DNA from: Argyresthia goedartella
Lineage: Eukaryota; Arthropoda; Insecta; Lepidoptera; Argyresthiidae
Length of the DNA stretch: 64,000 nucleotides
Assembly (NCBI GenBank): GCA_949825045.1
Contig: OX463810.1
Coordinates: 35,846,201 to 35,910,200, forward strand
Direction: 5' to 3'
Under the pieces are notes generated by a model. That model saw only the letters and a list, made by a program, of their open reading frames with translations, did no database searches and was not told where the DNA came from. The translations under genes were made by a program, and so were the position numbers. Numbering within the stretch: position 1 is the first letter of the stretch; each line of letters opens with the position of its first letter. Shown one piece after another: positions 55,190 through 64,000 of this stretch.

Positions 55190-58100
55190 CACGACGTGTC
55201 TATCTTGGACACTAGTTGTCGAAGCCTGCCTGGTGTGATGGAGCTTGAGGAGCAGCTGGAGGACCTGCGAGAGAGTAACAACAAGCTACGCATAGAACTT
55301 GATATTTCAAACACTGAGATAGAAAATAAACAACTGGCAGACAAAAATAAGAAGATCGAGTTATATAAAGCTGTGGGTCTTGACGAAACAAAAATCACAA
55401 ATAAGTCATACCCAATATTTTATTCCCCTCGGTACCGTAACATTCAAGTCGGGAATCCTCGATCATCGCCAATAGAGTTTACCAGTGGTGTTTTCAAACA
55501 GATGGACCCACGATGGACCCGAATGATACAATCTTGAACAGGTTGTCGATGAAGGACACGAAGCTGTTGCCTAGCAGGACGGATGAATTAGCGTCAATAC
55601 GGGGAAATACCTACGGACAGTGAATACACAAATAGAATAAGGCTTAGCAAATTATATGCTTGCAGAGTCTTGTTAAGATAAATCCTCAGAATCCACCATA
55701 CACAAAAGCATTGAGCCTACACCAACTCACGACAGAGTCTGACTTTATGTTCAACCTGTGTGAATGCCAAAACGCAAACTAACTCGGTAACTTTGGTGGA
55801 CATGTAGACTCAAACTGACTTGGACTTCTGATTTAAATGCAAAGACCGAGATGCCGAGAGAGACCCTGGAGTTTTTTCGTGCCTAGTGATGTAGAAAAAA
55901 TAAATACAGATCTCTTTGCTAACCACATCAATCAAAATATAGCTGGCCTTATCTCCAAATCAGATACTCTAGCAAAATATTTAGATGAGCTAGAAAAGAA
56001 AAAATCTCTTCTTGATGTTATCTGTATAACAGAGCATAACATAGTGTCAGGCCAAGAAAATCTTATGACTATCAAACTACGATTTTAAACAACTTTCTAT
56101 TCCAGAGATAACGTGAGAAAAGGAGGGGCTTGCATACTAGTAAAGATTACAATGTAGAGATCTAAGTGATATTTCTAAATTATCGATTAAAAGCAGTTTT
56201 GTGTGCTGTGCAGTGGAATTAATCGATAACTAAATTGTCGTTGTTTGTATTTATAGGGTTCCAAAATCAAAGGGATTTATTTGTACTTAAGTAAGCTTAA
56301 GTACAAACAAACCTATTATTGTATGTGGAGACTTAATATTTTGGAGCAAAATACTACCTCAACAGATTTAAAAAATTACATGCAAGATTATAATCTTCGG
56401 CTAGCTTTAGAACAACCTACGAGATCAGTGTCAAAGACGTGTTTAGATAACTTTGCCCACAACATTAAACATGGTTATGAAGCATAAGAAATTGATTTTG
56501 GTCTGTCTGACCACTCAGCCGAAGTTCTAAAATAGGAAAAGATATAAAATGAATTCATGAAAGGTACAAAAAAGAGATTTTAGGCATGAAAACATGTAGA
56601 AATTTAAACAATACCAACAGTCATTATCATTTTCGGAAGTTTATACCCCAAAAAATCTTCCGAACATCTTTTAGAACTATTTGGTCTTAAAATTGTTCGG
56701 AATATGAATTATTCTTCCCTTATGTAACTAAAAAAATAAATACAGGGAATAAACTAAAATGGATATCTCGTGGCATAAAAATCTATAGTAAAAGAATAAA
56801 AACTTTGCTGTGGAATTACAGATCTTAACCCACTCCTGAGAACCATGATATATTTAAAGCATATCAAGCAAGATTAAAAAAAAAATATACTCACTCAAAA
56901 ATCGCAAAATAACCCAAAAATGAAAACAATTTTTAATAAGTCTAAAACATCCTGGAATATAATAAATAGCGCTAGGTCCTCACTTCCTAACATACCTATA
57001 ACTAAAATTAAAACAGATGTTGGTGAAATCAAAGAACCTAAGAACTAGTTTAGAAGCTTTTAACAATTATTTCGTGATCATATTAGACAGCAACACAAAG
57101 CAACATTCAATGACATATACATTAACAAAATTAAAAGACAAACACAATCAATGTTTATACTTCCAACTAACTCAAGAGTTATCATTAATACAATTAATCA
57201 ATTAAAAAATAAGAACAGTGTAGGTTTTGATGGGTTCCACACAAAGGTTATGAAGTATGTCCAGTACAAAATTGCACAACACATAAGCCACATTGTCAAC
57301 CTATCTATTAAACATGGTTTGTATCCGGAAGCACTTAAAACGGTGATTGTAAAGCCATTGTATAAAAAATCCGAAAGATCAGACTTGAAAAAATATAGAC
57401 CCATTAATCTCACCTCCACCATGACTAAAATATTTGAAAATATCTTCAGTAAGCCCCTAGTTGCATATCTTGAAAAGTTTAAAATTTTAGTTAATGAACA
57501 AAAAGGATTTCGCAAAGGTAAAACAATCAATATGGCTATGTACGATTTCCTGAACGAGGTAATTACAGGTATGGATGAATGGAAACCCATTGTTGCCATC
57601 TATATGGATATGACTGAAGCGTTTGATTATGTAGAGCATTCACTTTTTATCAAAAAGCAGATAGCGCATGGTATATGTAAAATGTGTTGAGATACATACT
57701 TAGATCATAGGAATTAATAACCTGAAATGACTTCAATCTGTCCAAGAAATAAAAATGAAAGCACTTATAGATCGAACGAAAATCAAATTCTGTATGATGT
57801 ACCTCAAGGGAGTGTCCTTGGGCCCCTATTATTCATAATATCTATTAAAGACCTACCGAGTGACACAACTAACGCAATGACATTATTTGCCGATGACAGT
57901 ACAATGATAATTAAATATGATGAATGCATAGATAGTAATTTTAAAGTAAATGACGCTTTAAAAGGAATTATTGACTGGATGGACTGGACTAATCACGGTT
58001 AGTTGCTTTAGACATTCAACATGAGGGTACACAAATAGAAGTAGTAGAAACAATGAAATTCTTAGGATTAACGATGGACAATAAATTGATTAGGAAAGCA

Positions 58101-58640
58101 CATTGCATTCAACTACGTCTAAGGTTAAGTATTTCGGCATATTTGTTCTATAAAATATCAAAAATTTTAAATATAACAGGTACACTAACAGTGTACCACG
58201 GAGATGTATCTTCGATATTACGCTATGGTGTTATATTCTGGGGTAACTCTACCAAAAATGAAAAAGTATTCAGGGCCCACAAAAAATGCTTGAGGGCTCT
58301 ATGCGGCCTTAAGGTAACGGACTGCTGTGAACCTATGTTCAAAAAAGAAAAACCTATTCACTCTACCATCTCTCTACGTATTTGAGGTAGCTGTCTTTGT
58401 AAAGTGTAATTCGGAATATTTCGTTAAGGCCTCTGCAGTCTATAGCAAGAAACTTCGTAGCCGGTTCCGACATAAACTTTAATTACCTAAGTCTCATAGG
58501 GCTTTGATGCAAAAAATGATTCTATGTATGGCACCTAAAATCTACAATCAAATACCAAATGTTATTAAAGATCTACTTAATGCTCAATTTAAGAGGAAAC
58601 TAAACCTTGCTGGTTAAAAAATGTTACTTTGATATTAATT
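55190..58640 (+). pseudogene. Decayed CR1-type LINE
   Basis: Fragments in the right order: an ORF1 end with coiled coil (LEEQLEDLRESNNKLRIELD, 55240-55530); endonuclease start (NHINQNIAGLISKSD, then LDVICITEHN, 55920-56085); reverse transcriptase (NKNSVGFDGFHTKVMKYV, KKYRPINLTSTMTKIFENI, EQKGFRKGKTINMAM, AIYMDMTEAFDYVEH at 57150-57690; then VPQGSVLGPLLF and the catalytic FADDSTMII at 57727-58002); C-terminus (MKFLGLTMDN, LRYGVIFWGNST, FRAHKKCLRALCG, 58053-58385) and a last piece to 58617. There are many stops, shifts and deletions. The FADD loop survives. A relative of the 18.6-22.8 kb element but not the same family. Confidence 0.82.
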
Positions 58641-58903
58641 CTTATTTAATTGATAAATCTTTTTAATTTATTTATCTACTCTCGTGTCATAAAATTCGAA
58701 TTATAAACGTCAAAACGAATTCATATTGATATACTTTATAAACACAATACCGTAACCAAATTGAAAAAAATAATTATAATATAGCTCCTCATACAAAGAC
58801 AATTGTATACAATAATTTTTTACCGTAACGATTCAGTTCTTTTTCTTTTTGGGAAAGGCAAGGGTCTTGAAACCGTACAGCCAAAGAGTTTGATAGTCTG
58901 TGG

Positions 58904-58945
58904 CGACGGCGCGGCGCGGCGGCGGCGGCGGCGGCGGCGCAGCGC
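58904..58945 (+). repeat. GGC trinucleotide repeat and CpG-rich block
   Basis: GGCGGCGGC-type repeats within a CG-rich stretch (about 58895-58975) lie roughly 100 bases ahead of the recombinase start. It may belong to that gene's 5' region; no promoter motif is certain. Confidence 0.7.
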
Positions 58946-59047
58946 GCGCATGCGCTGTTATACGGTTGGTTTGGCGCCAATTGATAAGTTTTGTTTCAGT
59001 CAACTAAGCACTGAAATTGTTGAAATACTTGTTACATTCACATAAAA

Positions 59048-60101
59048 ATGTCAGAAAGTAGTGATTTTGAAGAGAATGCGACTCCGCCCGATATTTTAAG
59101 TGCGGCGAAAGATATGACTAACAACCTATTGCCAGCTAAGTCAAGAAAAGTATATGATAGATGCTACGAGGAGTTTATCGATTGGAAAACGCAGAAAAAA
59201 GCTGCTTCGTTTTTGGAAAACGTGGTGAGGGCCTATTTTCAGGAATTATCTGACAAATACAAGTGCTCGTCATTAAGGACAAAATACTCCATGCTAAAGA
59301 GTACAATAAGCATAAACCACGAAGTCGATATATCCAAATACTCAAAACTAATAAGTTTTTGAAAAGAAAATCACAAGGATTTAAATCGAAGAAAGCGAAG
59401 ACGTTTTCAGCCGAACAATTACGTAAATTCTTAAACGAAGCTCCCGGACATGAACTACTTTTATCGAATGTACATATGCTAATTAGATTTTAGAAGGATT
59501 TTAGTAAAAGTGAAATGTAGTTGGGGTTTTTCGTTCTTGGGTTTTAATTTAATTTAATTTGTTTCAGATTGCACTTATTTTCGGTATCATGGGTGCCTGT
59601 CGGAGACAAGAACTCTATATTGTGCAGATTCAGGACGTGAAAGTTCATGAAAATACAATATTAGTGAAAATTCGCAATACCAAAACTAACATAACCCGCT
59701 CTTTTGGTATTACAGGGAAATACTATGAGTTATGTAAAAAATACATATCACTACGGCCCGATCCGTGTCAAGCTCCCTGCTTCTTTATAAACTACCAACG
59801 TGGCAAATACACTCAACAGAGAGTTGGCATCAATAAATTTGGAGCTTTAGGTAAATCTATAGCTGATTATCTACAACTTCCGAACTCAGACCAGTACACT
59901 GGCCATTGTTTTAGACGAACATCGGCAACCCTGCTCATTGACGCCGGCGGAGATATTACAACATTAAAGCGTCATGGTGGATGGAAATCGACGACAGTGG
60001 CAGAAGGTTATATAAATGATTCTTTGAAAAACAAAATCTTAGTTTCAAATTCCATTCTGAACTCAATAGAAAACAAAAAGAACGAAATAATTAATAATTA
60101 A
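59048..60101 (+). pseudogene. Crypton-like tyrosine recombinase, intron and one frameshift
   Basis: The product would be a tyrosine-recombinase (YR) enzyme of the kind encoded by Crypton DNA transposons. Exon 1 (59048-59469) starts MSESSDFEENATPPDI and encodes an N-terminal core-binding domain (SRKVYDRCYEEFIDWK, VVRAYFQELSDKYK, SLRTKYSMLKSTISI). A one-base shift near 59350 breaks it; the next frame continues FLKRKSQGFKSKKAKTFSAE to ELLLSN. An apparent 98-base intron follows (GT at 59470-59471, pyrimidine-rich TTTGTTTCAG ending 59567). Exon 2 (59568-60101) has the catalytic arginine in GIMGACRRQEL (about 59601), HCFRRTSA (HxxR, His at 59904, Arg at 59913), RHGGW, and the Tyr at 60009 in VAEGYI. 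All core residues of a YR are thus present. The protein would be about 320 residues, ending ILNSIENKKNEIINN. No second ORF or terminal repeats were found. It may be a recently dead Crypton copy or a host-captured one. Confidence 0.82.
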
Positions 60102-61109
60102 TATCAATTTGCCAATAGCCCCGACAGCAAGTACGAGCTCCTCTAATGCCAATGCCTGCCCAGCAATACAAATGCAATTCCATAATTGTAACATAAACAA
60201 TTTGAATAATTATTATAAATAAATGATTTCTTACTAACTTTGATATTTTATTTATTAGGTTCAACACTAATGTATGAGAGTAGATAAAGTAGTGTATGAA
60301 ACTGCACATAACTAGGTATTAATACCCCTCAGTATGCAACAGTTTCATAAACTACTGTTAAGCTATTGCGTAATCTATAATGGTTATATAAAAATTATTA
60401 AATATTTAATTTATTCTTTTGTAATCTAATTTGCTTGTATAACCACAAATTCATAAGCCAAAATAGTAGAAGACAGAGAACTTTAGAACCTTTATCAACT
60501 GCATTTGTATGTACAGAATTTGTTCATGTATGTACAGAATTTGTTCACTAATTTCATTTCATTTCATTCCCCTTTCCCCCTTGTAGGGGCAAATTTATAT
60601 AAAACCTTTACTCAACTAAAGTCTCACATCTATAATACTCATCTGACAATATGAAAATATATTATCCAACTACCAAAAAAGTCGAAAGACCAACTGCTCT
60701 TAGAGCTAATAATACGATTAACTCTACTCTAAGAGCAGAGCTCTAACAGATACAGTTCCTCAATTTTGATAATGCGCATAGGATTCTTCGCCACTGTTCG
60801 TTAAAGTTCGTATTTCCGAGCGATCGGGAGATGATATCTACATAGAGTGGATACAACCTACCAATCGTCTGAAGGAACACTATCTTTCTATATCTTAGTT
60901 ATGAGCTTTCCTATATGTATTAGTTTAATAGTTATATATGCTATAAACATATGTATGTACTGGTGTATGTAGTGTATTTATTTAAGTTATTTTAGAGCTT
61001 ACATTGTGTATTACATTTGTTTTCTTTATAATATCAAATATATACAAACCTGAGGGAAAAGAAAAATAAATGATAAAGCAGGATTTAAAAATCTATATTA
61101 TTATTATTA
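60102..61109. other. Non-genic spacer with LINE-tail scrap
   Basis: Near 60555 a CATTTCATTTCATTCCCC stretch resembles a reversed ATGAA-repeat LINE tail. An ATT-repeat lies at about 61085-61112. Inverted CTGCTCTTAGAG words flank about 60690-60733. Confidence 0.45.
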
Positions 61110-61800
61110 TTAATCGGAGTCAGAGAGCATCTCTATTCCTGACATCGGAGAGGCATCGTATAAATCGCTCTCCTTTAGAAATGGGTTGTTTTATACCTTT
61201 TTTGTTGCAATCTTGCCAAGTTTACCTTTAGTATGCGATGTGTGCACGTATGACTCGTCCATAAATACTATGTTTCTACCAGCGTCCCTCAGCTGTTGTA
61301 TTTCTCTGAGATATTTGATCCTTTTTAAACGTACATCTTGCTTTTCCATAAGTAACCGCCTGTTGGTATCAGTTCTCAGAAACCTAAACCCCATTGTTCT
61401 CAAAATGATCCTTAAAGTCTCTGCACAGCCTTTGAAATTAATAGCTTCGATTAACTTTTTTCTCAAATTATTTATAGTTGGGAGTTCTTTGAGTGTTAAC
61501 TGAAAATTGTATATTATATCTCGAATAACACAGTAGTCGAAATCATCAAGCCCCATCCGAAACCTACTTTTAGGTTTTCCTTTTTTTGGTGATGTAAATT
61601 TCTTTGATTGATTTGTTTTTTTTTTCATTTAAGATGTTAGTCAAAGTCCGCCGTGAAATTCCTGTAGCTTTTGTAACACGGTCTTGAACTTTATTAAAAT
61701 AACCATCATGGTCTTTTTTGAATACATTCGCTTCATTTAAGAAATAAAGGTATACATTACACAATCTGTCGTGTTTGTGACTTAAGCGGCTTCCCACGTT
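61110..61800 (-). pseudogene. IS630/Tc1-type transposase, internally deleted
   Basis: On the minus strand: MGSRLSHKHDRLCNVYLYFL, then FNKVQDRVTKATGISRRTLT (an N-terminal helix-turn-helix), a frameshift near 61600, then GLDDFDYCVIRDIIYNFQ, INNLRKKLIEAINF, ILRTMGFRFLRTDTNRRLLM and RNIVFMDESYVHTSH. The D of FMDESY is the first DDE residue. After about 61195 the sequence jumps to a short acidic C-terminus (MSGIEMLSDSD) near 61110, so the central catalytic part has been deleted. Same family as the copy at 62935-63998. Confidence 0.75.
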
Positions 61801-62616
61801 TAAATTTCTCCATTCTGGAAGAAAATAGGAATTATAATTTACATTACATGATCAATAGACACTCGTGGATATTGATTGTGCCGCTACATGATAATAGTTG
61901 AAATTAAACATACCTCTCTGGAAACAAAACTAAGAAGGGTGTGTAGTATGAATGAGCTCTATATGATTCCACTTACAAACAGCATGCGTCCGGTCGCCGT
62001 CAATATTCAAAGACATCTGACTTAAATGTGTGAGGGAGTGGCAGGGGAAGCAGCAGCGGCGACTTTCGATTGTTTGTACATGACAATAACACCTATTTCT
62101 TTGGGGCAAGGTACAAATTGCAAGTGCAATGTTTAGGGCTCATACAACTATTCGGTGTGTGTTATGATTCGGTAGTTTTCGGCATACGAACATTGGCGAA
62201 GATTCGTATGCGCATTATTAAATTTGGGGAACTGTAATGTGTTAATGATTCAGTGTTAAACCACTGTCGAGAAAAAGTGCCTGTTTGCACTATTTAGCAA
62301 TTTTCACTTTTCAGTCGTAAAACCATGTCATAAACGTTTAATCTAGTAAAAATAATGCTATTTTACAGTTGTCGTATAACTGTGAACTATATTACTCTCC
62401 AGATACATTTATGTGCCATAAACATACAGTTGATAAGAAATACTTATTGCATTCAATTCACTTTCATACATAGCTTTCTTGCAACATGTTGCAAAAAAGT
62501 TGATAGAAATCTTCTTCGTTACCAACTTACGAATTCTTCCACATATACAGCTTTTACACAAGTTGTCATACAAGTGTTGAATATAGTAGAATTATTTCGT
62601 CTGTGCGAACTCACTC
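61801..62616. other. No gene seen
   Basis: AT-rich and unassigned; 62030-62060 is GC-rich (AGGGGAAGCAGCAGCGGCG). Confidence 0.4.
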
Positions 62617-62682
62617 AAGATATCACTCTCTCGCTCCTATGATTTATGGTTATAAATCAGATATCTGAGAGAGTGATATCTT
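62617..62682. repeat. Two nested inverted repeats
   Basis: Outer arms AAGATATCACTCTCTC (62617-62632) and its complement (62667-62682) enclose an inner 8-base pair TGATTTAT/ATAAATCA (62640-62647 and 62652-62659). Together they could form a cruciform-like fold. Confidence 0.8.
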
Positions 62683-62934
62683 ATCTCTTTTTCGCATTCA
62701 TGCGCAGGATAGGAGTCTATTGTTTTCACATAGGGATGAGCGTAACTGTAGTCGATAAAGAACTGCGAACTAAAGATAAGCCGAGTCAAAGACGCCGCCC
62801 CGCCCCGTGCCGAACACGTCAAGTGAGGTATCGAAAGATTTTTAATTCTCTTACGTATTTTGCTATAGCCCATTATTATTACCAATATAGGTAATTTTTA
62901 ATAAAATAAAACATGTGGTAATAAATAAGATATA

Positions 62935-63998
62935 TTTATTGGTATTATTCTATGTCGGACTCATCTTCGCTATCTTCAACAGCTCCTCACACAAGTAAGA
63001 TTTTCGTAAATCTTTAGTTTGGAGATCTTCAGCGTGCCTCACATTTATCTGCCAATCTTCTTTCGATACAGTAATTTCTCTACATCAGCATTTTTATATG
63101 TGCTGTTTTTGGTGGCAACTTCGCCTTTCACCAGTGCCCACAACAACTCAATTGGGTTATATTGGCAGTGGTATGGAGGTAAACGGACTACCTCGTGTCC
63201 ATGTTCTAAAGCCAATTGGTCAAGTAAAAGGCTTTTTCTGGTTTATTTTGCTGCACTTTTCGAAGGAATTCCGGCTTCAACTCTGTCAAAGAGAATTCTA
63301 TGTGATTGACACGGAGCCACTGTTGGATTTCATCCTTTCTACTCGCAGATGTTGGTGCTCGATCTAATTGTTGTGAATGGTAACTTGCATTATCCATAAT
63401 TATGACCGATGGCTCTTCAAGACTGAGCAATAATTTTTCGAACCACTCTGTGAAACCTGCTGCGTTCATTTCCGTGTGGTAGTCTTCATTATTCGATTTC
63501 ACAACACACCTGCGCCTTCTTTGTTAACCCACACACGTTTACGGCTGTGATTTTGGTTAACTCAGGTTTCATCCAAATATATTCTCGGGCGGGTATCTTC
63601 ACTGTCTTTGAGGGATTTCAATTTTTATTGTTATATATTGCGGTTATTGTAGGGTATTCACTATTAGAATAAAATGAGACTATTCTTTTGATGATACTCT
63701 TGTCAAAATCGTCCAAGTTGGTCACGGGACAACGTAGACGGACACATTCCCGCGGTGTTTTAGGAACACCATCTCCATCCTTGCATTCTTTCTTTATATT
63801 ATCAATAGTCCGTACACTCACACCACATATAGATGCAGTAAGGTCACGAGGGCGGTTGAAGTTTATACTATTCAACTTTCCGGGATCTTCTCTTATTTCC
63901 GTAAAAAACTTCGATACATTGTTGATGACAACTCGTGCTTGATTTTGAATATTAGCCCCAACAAGCGTAATATACTTGAGAGGTCGAAACAACTTTTA
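62935..63998 (-). pseudogene. IS630/Tc1-type transposase, broken, near window edge
   Basis: On the minus strand, starting near the right edge of the window: GANIQNQARVVINNVSKFF, then DLTASICGVSVRTIDNIKKE (helix-turn-helix), RCPVTNLDDFDKSIIKRIV. After a gap, RPRIYLDET (first D) and SRKRVWVNKEGAG near 63580-63500, then VIIMDNASYHSQ (second D, about 63400) and, after a frameshift, LPPYHCQYNPIELLWALVKG (catalytic E, about 63150-63190). These are the DDE residues in the order of an IS630-like insect transposase. Three frames are used, so it is inactive. Confidence 0.78.
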
Positions 63999-64000
63999 TG

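Noticed and set aside
58803..59045. A protein with an arginine run from the GGC repeat
   Set aside because: The frame only reads through a trinucleotide repeat; it ends just before the recombinase start and has no conserved part.

Overview
This window looks like nuclear DNA of a moth or butterfly. It is AT-rich and has no operons or bacterial-style genes. One conserved host exon is recognisable, and nearly everything else that can be identified is transposable-element debris of types common in Lepidoptera: RTE-type LINE tails ending in a WRSLVSA / PSSGKKA-like C-terminus, LINE 3' ends with a 'CGCCCAGCAGTGGG' motif, tRNA-derived SINEs, mariner and IS630-type transposases, and many MITEs. The species cannot be told from the sequence alone.

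Host gene. Positions 2743-2953 (minus strand) hold one 211-bp exon of an immunoglobulin-superfamily gene of the Dpr family (neuronal surface proteins), with clean AG and GT splice borders. The neighbouring exons are not visible, so much of the window may be a very large intron of this gene, or intergenic DNA beside it. A second exon-like reading frame (26992-27261, plus) is unassigned.

Layout. 0-18.6 kb: MITEs of three families, two SINE families, decayed RTE and other LINE ends. 18.6-22.8 kb (minus): an almost complete CR1/Jockey-group LINE with a PHD-finger ORF1. 23.4-25.1 kb: a MITE followed directly by a mariner element with matching terminal repeats and one in-frame stop. 28.5-29.7 kb: a more decayed mariner. 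32.4-33.7 kb: a decayed transposase split by a MITE. 33.9-35.1 and 39.3-41.3 kb: LINE fragments. 38.0-39.2 kb: a stack of nested insertions. 46.9-52.1 kb (plus): a 5.27-kb I-group LINE with APE endonuclease, reverse transcriptase and RNase H, flanked by a visible target-site duplication and inserted in an older LINE. 55.2-58.6 kb: a decayed LINE. 59.0-60.1 kb: a Crypton-like tyrosine recombinase gene with an apparent intron. 61.1-64.0 kb: two partial IS630-type transposase genes.

The most unusual signal is a series of near-perfect short hairpins (arms about 18-33 bp, spacer 0-9 nt) scattered through unrelated sequences. At four sites a sister copy or the disturbed protein frame suggests that the hairpin arose inside an already inserted element, as expected from a template-switch event in replication. 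The second point of interest is a MITE family whose roughly 130-bp core, with an internal hairpin, is shared by elements carrying three different sets of ends. The third is the intron-containing tyrosine recombinase.
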